A DNA stretch of 64,000 nt from Methylicorpusculum oleiharenae (lineage in GTDB: Bacteria > Pseudomonadota > Gammaproteobacteria > Methylococcales > Methylomonadaceae): positions 3,130,492-3,194,491 of the forward strand of contig NZ_WUTY02000001.1 of the NCBI RefSeq assembly GCF_009828925.2. The letters are read 5' to 3'. Position 1 is the stretch's first letter. The number at the start of each line of letters is the position of its first letter. The notes below the pieces were generated by a model that saw only the letters and a list, made by a program, of their open reading frames with translations, did no database searches and was not told the DNA's origin. A program made the position numbers and the translations under genes. Below are positions 1-10,210 of the stretch, piece after piece.

Positions 1-60
1 CGGTATTTGAGCTCAGCGCTGTTTGAAGGTGTTTTCGATGGTCAAGGCGCTGCCGTATGA
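1..60 (+). CDS. C-terminal end of a cysteine synthase (O-acetylserine sulfhydrylase), cut by the window edge
   Basis: Frame 1 is open from the first base and ends in TGA at 58-60. The 19 visible residues begin RYLSSALFEG and end in GQGAAV. The 'GERYLST.LF' type of ending is typical of CysK/CysM-family PLP enzymes, which make cysteine from O-acetylserine and sulfide. The stop overlaps the cysE start as ATGA (57-60), so the two genes are probably translationally coupled. A cysteine synthase also fits the next gene, which makes its substrate. The call rests on a very short tail, and only the upstream sequence can prove it. Confidence 0.6.
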   Translation, partial: RYLSSALFEGVFDGQGAAV

Positions 61-986
61 GCTTGCCGGATAACGAGAAACGGTGGGACATCGATGCCCT
101 GGTAACCGAACTCAGAGCCTTGCGTCTGCACTCTTTGGAAACGCGTCGCCGCCGCCATCACCCGCCAAAGCTGCCGTCTCGCAAGCGCTTGGGTCAGATT
201 GTCGATAACCTAGGGGCCGTGCTGTTTCCCAATCGCTTGGGTCTGCCCGATCTAACCGATGAAGGCATCGATTACTTCGTCGGCCACACGCTGGATACCT
301 TGTTGCGCGAGCTCAACCAGCAGATTCTGCTGGAACTGCAATTTATCGCCGAAGAGCAAAAAAGTCAGGGGGATACGGTCAAACAAGCCGCGGTCATCAC
401 CCATGAATTTGCCACCCGCTTACCCCGTGTCAGAACCCTGATAGACAGCGATATTCAGGCTGCTTATGAAGGTGATCCGGCCGCGCGAAGCTCGGATGAA
501 GTGCTGGTGTGCTATCCGGGCATTCTGGCCATCCTCCATCATCGTCTCGCGCACCTGCTTTATAAACTCGGCGCCCCGCTGGTCGCGCGCATCATTACCG
601 AAATTGCCCATTCGGCCACGGGTATCGATATTCACCCCGGCGCTCAAATTGCCGACAGCTTCTTTATCGACCATGGGACGGGCGTCGTCATCGGAGAAAC
701 CGCCGTGATCGGCCGCCATGTCAGGCTCTATCAAGCCGTAACCTTAGGTGCCAAGCGCTTTGACAAAGACGAACAGGGCCTGTTGGTTAAAGGCCATGCC
801 CGCCATCCGATTGTCGAGGATGATGTAGTCATTTATGCCGGTGCGACGATACTCGGCCGGATCACCATCGGCCGCGGCTCGACCATCGGCGGTAACGTTT
901 GGCTGACGCACAGCGTCGCCCCCGGCAGTCACATCAGTCAGGCACAAGTGCGCAGCGAGCTGTTCGAAGGCGGGGGAGGCATTTAA
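57..986 (+). CDS. cysE: Serine O-acetyltransferase (EpsC/CysE type)
   Basis: This 309-residue protein makes O-acetylserine from serine and acetyl-CoA, the committed step of cysteine synthesis. An alpha-helical N-terminal half (about 1-170) is followed by a left-handed beta-helix of hexapeptide repeats. The beta-helix contains the family signatures GIDIHPGAQI, IDHGTGVVIGETAVIG and GAKR. The enzyme is longer at the N-terminus than E. coli CysE and matches the EpsC subgroup. The ATG overlaps the stop of the upstream cysteine synthase. The encapsulin gene starts 119 bases downstream. Placement beside an encapsulin and a cysteine desulfurase suggests dedicated supply of cysteine to that compartment, which is an inference. 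Confidence 0.93.
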   Translation: MSLPDNEKRWDIDALVTELRALRLHSLETRRRRHHPPKLPSRKRLGQIVDNLGAVLFPNRLGLPDLTDEGIDYFVGHTLDTLLRELNQQILLELQFIAEEQKSQGDTVKQAAVITHEFATRLPRVRTLIDSDIQAAYEGDPAARSSDEVLVCYPGILAILHHRLAHLLYKLGAPLVARIITEIAHSATGIDIHPGAQIADSFFIDHGTGVVIGETAVIGRHVRLYQAVTLGAKRFDKDEQGLLVKGHARHPIVEDDVVIYAGATILGRITIGRGSTIGGNVWLTHSVAPGSHISQAQVRSELFEGGGGI

Positions 987-1105
987 CCGTTAACTTCTCA
1001 AGCTTGCGATTATCGCCAAGCGCTAGCAGCTAAATAACTAAAAAATGCGTCGCATCAGCGGCCCATACCCACACTCCATTACCATCAATACAATAGGAAA
1101 CAACC

Positions 1106-2023
1106 ATGTCAGATATTCATCAAGCCCATACCGCATTGGGCGACGTAGCCGCCCGCACCTTATCGAACGCCACCAAGACCGTGCCCATGATGGGCACCAT
1201 CACCCCGCGCTGGCTGGTTCATCTGCTCCAATGGGTGCCGGTTGAAGCCGGTATTTACCGGGTCAACAAAGTTAAAAGTGAAACCAGCATTGCTGTCGAC
1301 TGTTCCAGTCTGGATGAAAAAGTACTGCCGCAAACCTATGTCGATTATGAGGAATGGGGCCGTGAATACCGTTTGAATGCCGTCAACACCGTCCTTGACG
1401 TGCACACGCGCGTTGCGGATTTATACAGCAGTCCACACAATCAAATTCATGAACAGTTACGCCTGACCATAGAAACAGTCAAAGAACGTCAGGAAAGCGA
1501 GCTGATCAACAATGGCGAATACGGACTGTTGAACAATGTTGCCGAATCCCAAAAAGTTCAACCGCGCAACGGCGCACCCACGCCGGATGATTTGGACGAA
1601 CTGATTGCCCGGGTTTGGAAGGAACCGGCGTTCTTTCTGGCCCACCCGCGTGCGATTGCGGCATTTGGCAGGGAAGCAACCCGTCGGGGCACGCCACCGC
1701 CCACAATCAGTTTGTTCGGTTCACAATTTTTGACGTGGCGCGGTTTGCCGTTGATTCCCACCGACAAGTTAAGGATTGTAGACGGCAAAACCAATATCTT
1801 ATTGTTACGCACCGGCGAAAGCCGTCAAGGGGTTGTCGGTTTGTATCAACCTAATCTGACCGACGAATTGAGCATGGGCTTATCGGTGCGTTTTATGGGT
1901 ATTAACCACAAAGCCATTGCGTCCTACCTCGTTTCGTTATATTGCTCATTGGCCATCTTGACCGAAGACGCAATTGGCGTATTGGAGAATGTCGAAATAG
2001 GCCAATACTATGACTATAAGTAA
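1106..2023 (+). CDS. Family 2A encapsulin shell protein (SrpI-like, HK97 fold)
   Basis: The 305-residue protein resembles the family 2A encapsulins, HK97-fold shells that assemble into icosahedral compartments and package a cysteine desulfurase. Recognisable features are the N-terminal arm with TPRWLVHLLQWVPVEAGIYR, the central EEWGREYRLNAV segment and the C-terminal TEDAIGVLENVEIGQYYDYK ending. There is no signal peptide or membrane segment, as expected for a cytosolic shell. A good ribosome site (AGGAAACAACC) precedes the ATG. The last 14 bases overlap the start of the desulfurase gene, so shell and cargo are probably made together. I see no cyclic-nucleotide-binding insertion, which separates it from family 2B. 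The closest studied systems are SrpI of Synechococcus and the sulfur-storing encapsulin of Acinetobacter. Confidence 0.9.
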   Translation: MSDIHQAHTALGDVAARTLSNATKTVPMMGTITPRWLVHLLQWVPVEAGIYRVNKVKSETSIAVDCSSLDEKVLPQTYVDYEEWGREYRLNAVNTVLDVHTRVADLYSSPHNQIHEQLRLTIETVKERQESELINNGEYGLLNNVAESQKVQPRNGAPTPDDLDELIARVWKEPAFFLAHPRAIAAFGREATRRGTPPPTISLFGSQFLTWRGLPLIPTDKLRIVDGKTNILLLRTGESRQGVVGLYQPNLTDELSMGLSVRFMGINHKAIASYLVSLYCSLAILTEDAIGVLENVEIGQYYDYK

Positions 2024-3677
2024 CACCCTTGATTTGCCGGCAGGGCTGGCGCAAGCGCAGCGTGGCACTGACACCGAACTTGCGGGATTACCCGATCTTG
2101 CCGAGTTGAACCGGTTGGCCAATCAGTTCTTTAACGCAGTACCTGGCACTCCCGAGGCGATAGATAACGTGTCTGGTTTTGCCATTCCTCAAACGGTTCC
2201 TGTGGCTTCAGCCGACCCGTTCGCGCATTTTTCCGGCATTGATGACTCGGCTTTGACAGAGTTGGCAGAGCGCAGTCATGGCGTTCCCTTGGAGCCTGAG
2301 TTGAAAGCCTTACTGAGAGCGCCCGTTCCAGGCCTTGATCGCAGGTCGGGTGCCGAAGAAGGGCAGGCGTCAGCCTATTATTTTTTGACCTCTATCGCTC
2401 AGCAAGCCCGGGACCCTTACCTGCCCGGCTTGGGTTCGGCGCATCCGCCGTTTGACGTGCATGCCGTGCGCCGGGATTTTCCAATACTGCAACAACGGGT
2501 TAATGGTTACCCGTTGGCCTGGTTGGATAATGCCGCCACCACCCAAAAACCGCAAGTCGTCATCGACAGGATCGCCGCGTTCTATCAAACCGAAAATTCT
2601 AACATTCACCGCGCCGCGCATGAACTTGCGGCGCGGGCGACAGACGCTTATGAAGGGGCACGGGAGCGTGTTGCGCGTTTTCTCAATGCCGCTTCCGCCA
2701 ATGAAATTGTCTTTGTTCGAGGTTCCACCGAGGCCATCAATCTCGTTGCGCAAAGCTGGGGTCGACAACATATTGGCGAAGGTGATGAGATCGTGATCAG
2801 CTGGCTGGAGCATCATGCTAATATCGTACCTTGGCAGCAACTCTGCCAGGAAACCGGGGCCATCCTTCGGGTGATACCGGTGGACGACAGCGGTCAGGTC
2901 ATCCTCAGTGACTATCAGCGCCTGCTGAATGCCAAAACCAGGCTCGTTTCGTTTACGCAGGTCTCCAACGCACTGGGAACGATTACCCCGGCACAGGAAA
3001 TGATAGACATGGCGCATCGCGCCGGTGCTAAAGTCTTGCTGGATGCGGCTCAATCGGTGTCGCATCTGCGCGTCGATGTGCAACAGCTCGATTGCGACTG
3101 GCTGGTGTTTTCTGGGCACAAAATCTTCGGGCCAACCGGGATCGGCGTTCTGTATGGCAAGGAAGCGCTTCTAAATGCGACGCAACCTTGGCAAGGGGGC
3201 GGCAATATGATCGACGATGTGACCTTCGAAAAAACCACTTATCAAGCCGCGCCGGCCCGATTTGAAGCAGGCACCGGCAATATTGCCGATGCGGTCGGTT
3301 TGGGCTCGGCATTGGATTATCTCAGTAAGCTCGGCATCGACAACGTGGCGCGCTATGAGCATGAGTTGCTGGTCTATGCCATGCACGCTTTACAAAGCCT
3401 ACCCGGACTGCAGCTGATCGGCACGGCGCCGGATAAAACCAGTGTGCTGTCCTTTGTGCTGGCCGGGCACTCGACGCAAGAAGTCGGCGCTGAACTGAAC
3501 AAAGCCGGAATCGCCGTGCGTTCGGGGCACCATTGTGCGCAACCGATTCTGCGTCGTTTTGGCCTGGAAAGTACGATACGTCCGTCTTTGGCGTTTTATA
3601 ATACCTATGAGGAAATAGATCGACTGGTCAGCGTGCTCAAGCGCTTGCAATGCAGTAAACGGATTTTTGGCGGTTAA
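2010..3677 (+). CDS. Encapsulated cysteine desulfurase with long N-terminal targeting region
   Basis: A 555-residue SufS-like, PLP-dependent enzyme that removes sulfur from cysteine as a persulfide and releases alanine. The catalytic domain runs from about residue 150 (FDVHAVRRDFPIL) to the end. The PLP lysine is in SGHKIFGPTG (Lys371) and the active-site cysteine is in RSGHHCAQPI (Cys509). The first ~150 residues are an extension rich in Ala, Pro, Gly and acidic residues, absent from ordinary SufS. It includes LPDLAELNRLANQFF, a helix-like motif. In known family 2A systems such an extension loads the enzyme into the shell, and I infer the same here. The start codon lies inside the encapsulin gene. 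A hairpin follows the stop. Confidence 0.93.
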   Translation: MTISNTLDLPAGLAQAQRGTDTELAGLPDLAELNRLANQFFNAVPGTPEAIDNVSGFAIPQTVPVASADPFAHFSGIDDSALTELAERSHGVPLEPELKALLRAPVPGLDRRSGAEEGQASAYYFLTSIAQQARDPYLPGLGSAHPPFDVHAVRRDFPILQQRVNGYPLAWLDNAATTQKPQVVIDRIAAFYQTENSNIHRAAHELAARATDAYEGARERVARFLNAASANEIVFVRGSTEAINLVAQSWGRQHIGEGDEIVISWLEHHANIVPWQQLCQETGAILRVIPVDDSGQVILSDYQRLLNAKTRLVSFTQVSNALGTITPAQEMIDMAHRAGAKVLLDAAQSVSHLRVDVQQLDCDWLVFSGHKIFGPTGIGVLYGKEALLNATQPWQGGGNMIDDVTFEKTTYQAAPARFEAGTGNIADAVGLGSALDYLSKLGIDNVARYEHELLVYAMHALQSLPGLQLIGTAPDKTSVLSFVLAGHSTQEVGAELNKAGIAVRSGHHCAQPILRRFGLESTIRPSLAFYNTYEEIDRLVSVLKRLQCSKRIFGG

Positions 3678-3685
3678 GTGGTACT

Positions 3686-3716
3686 CACACTTCCCGTTTT
3701 TTTAGCGGGAAGTGTG
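3686..3716. terminator. Hairpin between convergent genes, possible terminator
   Basis: An 11-bp perfect stem (CACACTTCCCG and CGGGAAGTGTG) encloses a 9-base loop beginning with seven Ts. It lies 9 bases after the desulfurase stop and before the convergent regulator gene. The U-run is in the loop rather than after the stem, so classic intrinsic termination is uncertain. Confidence 0.45.
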
Positions 3717-3768
3717 TAGGGCATTCGATAAAGAGACGTTTGTTATCGGCTTGGCTGTAAATAGCCCG

Positions 3769-4695
3769 TTAACTGTTAATTTCACCAGTTTTGATTTTAT
3801 TGGGCTGGGCTCTCGCCGTGATCGACAACTGCTCAATAAAAAACCGGGTATAAGTGGGCAAATAGCTGTGTTTTAAGTAGGCGAATTTTGTCGTCGACAG
3901 GGGAATTAGTTCCCCCAGACCCAAGGCCAGTAAATCCTGATCTTTGGTCGGTTCGTAAGAAGTTTCGGCGATAATCCCTACGCCAAAACCCAGGCGGACA
4001 TAAGTTTTGATGACATCGGAGTCGGCTGCGGCCAAGGTGACATCCAGCGCTATGCCTGCATCTCCAAACGCTTTTTCAATATTGCTGCGCCCGGTAAAGC
4101 CCTTGCTGTAAGTCAAAATCGGATACGTGGCCAGGCGTTCCAGCGTGAGCGTTTCGTTGCCCAAAGGGTGGCCGATCGGCACAATGACGGTATGGTGCCA
4201 ATGATAGCAAGGCTGAATGATCAGTTTTTCATCGTCACCCAGCTTTTCAGTACAGATCACGATGTCGGCTTTATGCTGATGCAGTAAATTAATCAGATTA
4301 TCCGGCGACGATTGTTCGATATAGATTTTAATGCCCGGATAGTGTTCTCTGAATTTGGCGATAGGCCCCGGCAAAAAATATTTTGCCTGGGTATGGGTGG
4401 TGGCGATGTGCAAAAAGCCGTTGCGATTGTCGATAAAATCATCGGCCAAGGCCCGGATATTTTTCATCGCCTGATTGACCAGATTGACTTCCTCCAGAAC
4501 CCGCAGACCCAATGGTGTAGGGCCATGCAATCGTTTGCCATGGCGTTCGAACAAGGGTGCACCTAATTCCTCTTCCAGCAAAATCAGCTGACGGCTAACG
4601 GCCGATTGGACCACATGCATTTTTTCCGCGGTTTTGGTGACGTTATAGTTCGTTTCCTGCAATAACCGCAAAATTTCGAGTTGGCTGATATTCAT
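3769..4695 (-). CDS. LysR-family regulator of the CysB/Cbl type
   Basis: A 308-residue LysR-type regulator. The N-terminal helix-turn-helix reads NVTKTAEKMHVVQSAVSRQL, and the effector domain carries the CysB-type segment TTHTQAKYFLPGPI. CysB and Cbl activate sulfate-assimilation genes and sense N-acetylserine or sulfate status. The gene starts 11 bases downstream of cysA on the same strand, so it is probably the last gene of the sulfate-import operon. It may regulate that operon and possibly the encapsulin genes beyond the hairpin. It could be CysB or Cbl, and the sequence alone does not decide. Confidence 0.85.
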   Translation of the reverse strand: MNISQLEILRLLQETNYNVTKTAEKMHVVQSAVSRQLILLEEELGAPLFERHGKRLHGPTPLGLRVLEEVNLVNQAMKNIRALADDFIDNRNGFLHIATTHTQAKYFLPGPIAKFREHYPGIKIYIEQSSPDNLINLLHQHKADIVICTEKLGDDEKLIIQPCYHWHHTVIVPIGHPLGNETLTLERLATYPILTYSKGFTGRSNIEKAFGDAGIALDVTLAAADSDVIKTYVRLGFGVGIIAETSYEPTKDQDLLALGLGELIPLSTTKFAYLKHSYLPTYTRFFIEQLSITARAQPNKIKTGEINS

Positions 4696-4706
4696 GTCTG
4701 ATTATG

Positions 4707-5750
4707 TCAGTTAAACCAATGCGCGTGCTTGATTTTTAGTGCGACCCGATCGCCTTTTTGCAAAGCCAGTTCCTTGAACTGCTCGTTCGGCATTTCGGCA
4801 TAGAGGGTGGCTGCCGAACCGTTGATACCCGGCCGGTTCAGTTCCAGCCGGATAGTGCCGCCCAGATGTTGCCAATCGTTCAAATAGACCGGCGCATTGG
4901 CAGGATCAGCGGCTTTTTCAACCGCAATATGATGCGGGCGGACGTGGACGATGATGCCTTGAGGATCATCCAGCGCAATACCCGCGGTTTGCAGCCAGGC
5001 ACTGTCTTCCTGCTTGAGATGAAAAACATTGGTCTGACCGATAAAGCGGGATACAAAATCACTGCCGGGATGATCGTAGATCTCGCTGGGGGTGCCTTTT
5101 TGTTCAATCTTGCCGTGATTGAGCACGACAATCTGGCTGGCTACTTCCATCGCTTCTTCCTGATCATGGGTGACGAAAATACTGGTGACGTGCAATTCAT
5201 GATGCAAATGCCGCAGCCACAAGCGTAAATCCTTGCGGACGCTGGCATCAAGGGCGCCAAACGGTTCATCCAGCAATAATACAGACGGCTCTACCGCCAA
5301 CGCTCGCGCCAGGGCGATACGCTGGCGTTGTCCACCGGACAACTGATCGGGAAATCGGTCATGCAGCCAGTCGAGCTGGACCAGATTTAACAAAGCATGG
5401 ACTTTTTCCCGGATCAGCGTTTCTGAAGGCCGCTCTTTACGGGGTTTGACCCGTAAACCAAAAGCGATATTATCAAACACGGTCATGTGTCTGAACAAGG
5501 CATAATGTTGAAACACAAAGCCGATCTGCCGGTTTTTAACCGGCTTGCGCGTCACATCGTCGCCTTTTAGAAACACCTGGCCCTGATCGGCGTGCTCAAG
5601 GCCCGCTATGATCCGTAACAGCGTCGTTTTTCCGCAACCGGACGGGCCCAGCAAGGCGACCAGTTCACCTTCGGGGATGTCCAGATTGATGTCGTCCAAA
5701 GCGCTAAACGCGCCAAAATGTTTACTGATGTGCTGTAAGGTAATGCTCAT
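4707..5750 (-). CDS. cysA: Sulfate/thiosulfate ABC transporter ATP-binding protein
   Basis: The 347-residue ATPase powers sulfate and thiosulfate import. Walker A is [11 protein letters not shown], the Q-loop segment is FVFQHYALF, the signature is [15 protein letters not shown], Walker B is [12 protein letters not shown] and the H-loop is [13 protein letters not shown]-terminal TOBE-like regulatory region follows from about residue 240. Length and motif order match CysA. It lies between cysW, with a 98-base gap, and the CysB-like gene. Confidence 0.95.
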   Translation of the reverse strand: MSITLQHISKHFGAFSALDDINLDIPEGELVALLGPSGCGKTTLLRIIAGLEHADQGQVFLKGDDVTRKPVKNRQIGFVFQHYALFRHMTVFDNIAFGLRVKPRKERPSETLIREKVHALLNLVQLDWLHDRFPDQLSGGQRQRIALARALAVEPSVLLLDEPFGALDASVRKDLRLWLRHLHHELHVTSIFVTHDQEEAMEVASQIVVLNHGKIEQKGTPSEIYDHPGSDFVSRFIGQTNVFHLKQEDSAWLQTAGIALDDPQGIIVHVRPHHIAVEKAADPANAPVYLNDWQHLGGTIRLELNRPGINGSAATLYAEMPNEQFKELALQKGDRVALKIKHAHWFN

Positions 5751-5848
5751 GGGCTGTGCTCACTCAAACTTGAGATAAATAATGGATACGGTTGCGGTAA
5801 TGGGCAAAGAAATACGTTTAGAAAATAATCGGCCGGCTCCAGCCTGAT

Positions 5849-6709
5849 TTAATGTTTGCCTGGTTGTTGCCATTCCAATAGGGCTTTGAGAACCAGCGTC
5901 ACTATGGCCAGTGCGGCCAAGAGCGAAGCGCTGGCAAACGAGCCGACAAAGTCGTATTCGTTGTAACTGACCTCGACATGCAACGGCAGCGTGTTGGTCA
6001 GTCCGCGGATATGACCCGACACCACGGACACCGCGCCGAACTCACCCATAGCCCGGGCATTACACAACAAGACGCCATAGAGCAAGCCCCATTTGATATT
6101 CGGCAAAGTGATCCGAAAAAAGGTTTGCAGGCCGCTGGCACCCAGCGATAAAGCCGCTTCCTCTTCTTCATGGCCGATTTCCTGCATCAACGGGATCAGC
6201 TCGCGCGCCACGAACGGGAACGTGACGAACAAGGTTGCCAGGATAATACCGGGTACGGCAAACACGATTTTAATACCATGGTCGGACAGCCAGGGGCCAA
6301 ACCAGCCTTGAGCACCAAAGATCAGCACATAAATCAAACCGGCGATGACCGGTGATACTGAAAAGGGCAGGTCGATCAAGGTCACTAACAGGCTTTTGCC
6401 ACGAAACTGAAAACGGGCAATAGCCCAGGCGGCCGAGACCCCGAACACCGTGGTCAACGGGACCGTAATCAACGCCGTCAACAGGGTCAGGCGTATCGCC
6501 GCGAGCGTATCCGGGTGCGACAAACTGCTGCTGTAGGCCGTCCAGCCTTTGGCAAAGGCAGAAATCAGGACCGTCGCTAACGGCAAAATGAGAAACAGTC
6601 CGATAATGGCCAGCGTCGCGCCGACCAAGGTATAGCGGACCCAGTTCGGATCCGCCAGGTTCGGTGTGGGGGCGGCGATGGCCTTCTGACTGGCAAGTGC
6701 GGTAGACAT
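5849..6709 (-). CDS. cysW: Sulfate ABC transporter permease CysW
   Basis: An inner-membrane permease of 286 residues with about six hydrophobic segments. It contains the EAA-type loop [20 protein letters not shown], which contacts the ATPase. It pairs with CysT to form the sulfate channel. I chose the start at MSTALASQ because AAGGG lies at proper spacing before it; a longer reading would overlap cysT with an unlikely Arg/Ser-rich leader. The gene begins 11 bases after the cysT stop. Confidence 0.94.
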   Translation of the reverse strand: MSTALASQKAIAAPTPNLADPNWVRYTLVGATLAIIGLFLILPLATVLISAFAKGWTAYSSSLSHPDTLAAIRLTLLTALITVPLTTVFGVSAAWAIARFQFRGKSLLVTLIDLPFSVSPVIAGLIYVLIFGAQGWFGPWLSDHGIKIVFAVPGIILATLFVTFPFVARELIPLMQEIGHEEEEAALSLGASGLQTFFRITLPNIKWGLLYGVLLCNARAMGEFGAVSVVSGHIRGLTNTLPLHVEVSYNEYDFVGSFASASLLAALAIVTLVLKALLEWQQPGKH

Positions 6710-6720
6710 GATAAACCCTT

Positions 6721-7548
6721 TTACAGTTGACCGCTGCGGCGGCGAACCCACCACTGCAGGCCGTTAATGATTAACAGCAATACAAACGAGACGATCAGCA
6801 TCGTCAAACCGATGGCCGTGGCACCGGCGTAATCGTATTGTTCCAGTTTGGTAATAATCAACAGCGGCACCACTTCAGAGACATAAGGCATGTTGCCGGC
6901 AATAAAGATCACCGACCCATACTCGCCGACACCGCGCGCGAAAGCCAAAGCAAAACCGGTAATCGTCGCCGGCAAAATATTCGGCAGTATCACTTTAATA
7001 AACGCCTGCAATCGGGTCGCCCCCAAACTGGCGGCCGCTTCCTCCATCGCCGAATCAAACTCCTGCAAGACCGGCTCAATCGTGCGCACGACAAACGGCA
7101 GACCGATAAAAATCAATGCCACCACAATCCCTAATGGCTTGTAGGCGACCTGGACGCCGAAGGTTTGCATCAACAGCTGGCCGATAAAACCATTGGGTTG
7201 ATAAATCGTCGCTAGGACAATGCCCGCCACTGCCGTAGGCAAGGCAAAAGGCAGATCGATCAAGGCATCGAAGACCCGTTTACCCGGAAACGGGTAGCGC
7301 ACCAGCGTCCAGGCAATGACAAACCCTAACAGGCAGGCCACGACGGCTGCAATCAGTGCCGAGACAAAACTGACATAAAATGAAGCCAGCACACGCTTGT
7401 TCGTCAAAATCGCCCCGTATTCGTCGAGACTTAACTGCATCGTTTTCAACAACATGGCACTGAGCGGAATCAGCACAATCAAGGCCAGATAGAACAGCGT
7501 GAAACCCAGCGCCGGGCGAAATCCCGGCATGATATTACTTTGCGTCAT
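6721..7548 (-). CDS. cysT: Sulfate ABC transporter permease CysT
   Basis: The second membrane permease of the sulfate importer, about 275 residues from [12 protein letters not shown]. It has multiple membrane segments and the EAA loop [21 protein letters not shown] start at 7608 is possible, but the added 20 residues show no family resemblance. The shorter start leaves a 77-base gap after sbp. The gene lies in the order sbp-cysT-cysW-cysA, the common layout. It is also called cysU. Confidence 0.93.
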   Translation of the reverse strand: MTQSNIMPGFRPALGFTLFYLALIVLIPLSAMLLKTMQLSLDEYGAILTNKRVLASFYVSFVSALIAAVVACLLGFVIAWTLVRYPFPGKRVFDALIDLPFALPTAVAGIVLATIYQPNGFIGQLLMQTFGVQVAYKPLGIVVALIFIGLPFVVRTIEPVLQEFDSAMEEAAASLGATRLQAFIKVILPNILPATITGFALAFARGVGEYGSVIFIAGNMPYVSEVVPLLIITKLEQYDYAGATAIGLTMLIVSFVLLLIINGLQWWVRRRSGQL

Positions 7549-7625
7549 GGTTTTATATGTAGTGTCACTAGCGTTGGATGCGGTGGTCGGGACAGGCTGC
7601 GGCCCCATCCCCTCGGCAAATACCT

Positions 7626-8630
7626 TTACGGCACATAGATCTGATCGAAACTGCCGCCGTCATCGAAATGGTCTTTCTGCGCTTTGTGCCAACCGCCAAA
7701 GTTTTTATCAACGGTAAAAAATTCCAGTTTGGGAAAGCGTTTTAAATCTTCAGGGTCGGCATGTTCCGGTTGATAAGGGCGGTAAAAATGTTTGGCGGCC
7801 AATTTTTGTCCGGCCGGTGAAAAGAGATACTGTAAATAGGCCTCCGCCAAATCCTGCGTTTCGTTTTTTTTAACGATTTTGTCGACGACAGCCACCGGCG
7901 TTTCCGCCAGGATGCTGGCCGGAGGCACGATAATTTCAAATTGCCCTTCGCCAAATTCCTTTAAGGCCAGAAACGCTTCATTTTCCCAGGTTAGCAGCAC
8001 ATCGCCGAGACCGCGTTGGACAAACGTGGTGGTCGATCCGCGCGCCCCGGAATCGAGTACCGGCACGTTTTTATAGAGTTGCTTGACGAAGGCTTTGGCG
8101 GCCTCGGCGCTGCCCAATTGTTTTTCGGCAAAAGCCCAGGCGGCCAAATAGTTATAGCGCGCACCGCCCGAGGTTTTGGGGTTGGGCGTAATGACCGACA
8201 CACCTTCCTTGATTAAGTCATCCCAGTTTTTAATGCCTTTGGGATTGCCTTTGCGCACCAGAAAGACAATCGTCGAAGTGTAAGGCAGACTGTTGTTGGG
8301 TAAGCGCGATTGCCAGTTGTCCGGCAACAAGCGCGCCTGCTTGGCGATTTGATCAATGTCATACGACAAGGCCAAGGTCAAGACATCGGCTTCCAAACCG
8401 TCGATCACCGCGCGGGTCTGCTTGCCGGCGCCGCCGTGCGATTGCTGGATACTGACCGTTTCACCGGTCTTGTCTTTCCAGTAGGCAATAAATGACTGAT
8501 TGAATGCCTGATATAACTCCCGGGTTGGATCGTAAGAGACATTGAGTAAGGTGCGTTCGGCCAAAGCGGTGCCGCTGAACAGCACCGCAGCCAGGATCAG
8601 AGCGGATTTCAAGGGTGTTAATATAGTCAT
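7626..8630 (-). CDS. sbp: Periplasmic sulfate-binding protein
   Basis: This 334-residue protein delivers sulfate to the CysTWA importer. A cleavable signal peptide ([20 protein letters not shown], ending TALA) precedes the mature start [17 protein letters not shown], a hallmark of Sbp/CysP proteins. Other family segments are [36 protein letters not shown] and [11 protein letters not shown] chose the start at 8630 because CGGAGTCAAC gives a good ribosome site and a clean signal peptide; a start at 8681 would spoil it. It may bind thiosulfate as well. Confidence 0.95.
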   Translation of the reverse strand: MTILTPLKSALILAAVLFSGTALAERTLLNVSYDPTRELYQAFNQSFIAYWKDKTGETVSIQQSHGGAGKQTRAVIDGLEADVLTLALSYDIDQIAKQARLLPDNWQSRLPNNSLPYTSTIVFLVRKGNPKGIKNWDDLIKEGVSVITPNPKTSGGARYNYLAAWAFAEKQLGSAEAAKAFVKQLYKNVPVLDSGARGSTTTFVQRGLGDVLLTWENEAFLALKEFGEGQFEIIVPPASILAETPVAVVDKIVKKNETQDLAEAYLQYLFSPAGQKLAAKHFYRPYQPEHADPEDLKRFPKLEFFTVDKNFGGWHKAQKDHFDDGGSFDQIYVP

Positions 8631-8701
8631 GTTGACTCCGTTTAAATTATAAAGTGATCTATTCTTCGTGCTTGTGGCCACTCACGGCCCGGTCAGCACG
8701 C

Positions 8702-10210
8702 CTAGAGCTTGCCATCGCCAAAGGCGTTCAGTGACAGCTCGAAATAAAAGAAGTTACTGGCTTCAGAGGTATAAGGCCCGGTTCCGGATTTTGCGAAAGA
8801 CTCGGTGTAATCGCCGGGGTTGAAGCGGGCATAACTCAAACTCCAATCCACATAATGATTGACATGGTGGCGCATGCGAATATCAATCTCCTGTCCCAGG
8901 AAATTGCCGCTTTGCCCGGTAGGGTCGGTCAACCGCGCCCGGTTCCAGCCGCCGGTTTCGCTTTCCAGCCAATAGGCGTTATAACCGGCATCAACGCGCA
9001 CATCGGGATGCGGGGTGATTTCCAGACGCGCTTTGGGGGCGTGGATGTTGTCCCAGGAAAAATAATCATTGCGCGACCAAGGTTGATTGAAGCCGTAAAA
9101 CGCATCAAAACGTTCGTTGCTGCCGTCTCTGGGGTTTTTGTCACCGGTACCGAAGCCGTAATAGGCACTGACCCGCGGTTTCCATTCATGGTCGAAGGTG
9201 TAACCCAACTCCAGTGAGTAAGCCAAGGCATCATGTTGCTGCAGGGTTTGTGTGTTCCCATTTCTAGATAAGACGCCAAAGCGTCCAAACTGTTTATTGA
9301 TATCGGCGTCATAATCAAACCCACTTTGGCCGATCAAACCGTAAACCCGCAGCCCCGGTGCATAGATATCCATGTCGGGTTTACGATTGGCCGTCACTGT
9401 ATTACGGGGATCACCATTTTGTTTTCGGCCCAGGAAATAAGGCTGAACCGTGATGAATTGGGACCATTGACGGATACTCAGCACGCCGCCATAAATCCAG
9501 GTGTCTTCATCGGGCCGGTCAAATTCATATTTCAAACGCTCGACCGGTTGCATCGCGAAGGTGTCCAGGTCCCAGTTGTTTTGTTTTTTACCGAAATGAA
9601 CCCGGAAACCCTCGAAATTATTGGTGGTGTTGCGAAACTGGTTGTTGCCGATCAGACGCCGATCCAGAAGTTCCATGTGCATTCTGCCGGCACGCAGGCT
9701 CAAGGGCCGGTTATGGCCCAGGGCATGATTGAAATACAGCTCGCCATAGCCTTGAATCAATTCGAATTCGTTGACATCGGCATCCGACTTTTCGTATTCA
9801 CCGTTATAACTGCGGGCGTCTTCCATCTCGACCGCAAAACGTAACGGATCGAGAATGTCCTTGATGCCCAGATAGGCGCGGGTTCTGAGCAACCATAAGT
9901 TATCGGGGGCATCGCGGTATTTGGACACGCGCGAACCGGATGAGGTATCCACCCAGGGCCGGTAGTCATTTTCACGGTATTCATAACGGGTACGAAAATC
10001 CAGGCCTACATCCAGCCAGTCAACGTCCCGGAATTGTTCAAACTGGGTTCGGCTCAGGTTGCGCACATAGGCCGGTGGATCGGGATCCGGTTCGACCCGG
10101 TAGCCACGGGTTTTGGCGTAATAGTCCTCGGCCTGAACGAGTCCGGGCGATATCAGCAATAAACCGAGCAGGCCAGCCCAGGATCGAGTGTTATCAAGAT
10201 GAGTATTCAT
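8702..10210 (-). CDS. Outer-membrane beta-barrel porin, alginate-export (AlgE-like) family
   Basis: A 502-residue predicted outer-membrane protein with a signal peptide ending near GLVQA. Alternating-polarity strands run throughout, and it ends in FFYFELSLNAFGDGKL. Segments such as DVGLDFRTRYEYRENDYRP and LRAGRMHMELLDRRLIGN are typical of alginate-export-family barrels, which act as channels for anionic substrates. Its position just upstream of sbp and downstream of a YezD-like gene suggests it helps sulfate or sulfonates cross the outer membrane, which is an inference. The start at MNTHLDNT has a good AAAGG site. Confidence 0.82.
   Translation of the reverse strand: MNTHLDNTRSWAGLLGLLLISPGLVQAEDYYAKTRGYRVEPDPDPPAYVRNLSRTQFEQFRDVDWLDVGLDFRTRYEYRENDYRPWVDTSSGSRVSKYRDAPDNLWLLRTRAYLGIKDILDPLRFAVEMEDARSYNGEYEKSDADVNEFELIQGYGELYFNHALGHNRPLSLRAGRMHMELLDRRLIGNNQFRNTTNNFEGFRVHFGKKQNNWDLDTFAMQPVERLKYEFDRPDEDTWIYGGVLSIRQWSQFITVQPYFLGRKQNGDPRNTVTANRKPDMDIYAPGLRVYGLIGQSGFDYDADINKQFGRFGVLSRNGNTQTLQQHDALAYSLELGYTFDHEWKPRVSAYYGFGTGDKNPRDGSNERFDAFYGFNQPWSRNDYFSWDNIHAPKARLEITPHPDVRVDAGYNAYWLESETGGWNRARLTDPTGQSGNFLGQEIDIRMRHHVNHYVDWSLSYARFNPGDYTESFAKSGTGPYTSEASNFFYFELSLNAFGDGKL

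Noticed and set aside
2370-3119. Reverse open reading of 249 codons opposite the desulfurase
   Set aside because: No ribosome site or domain; the forward gene has all catalytic residues.
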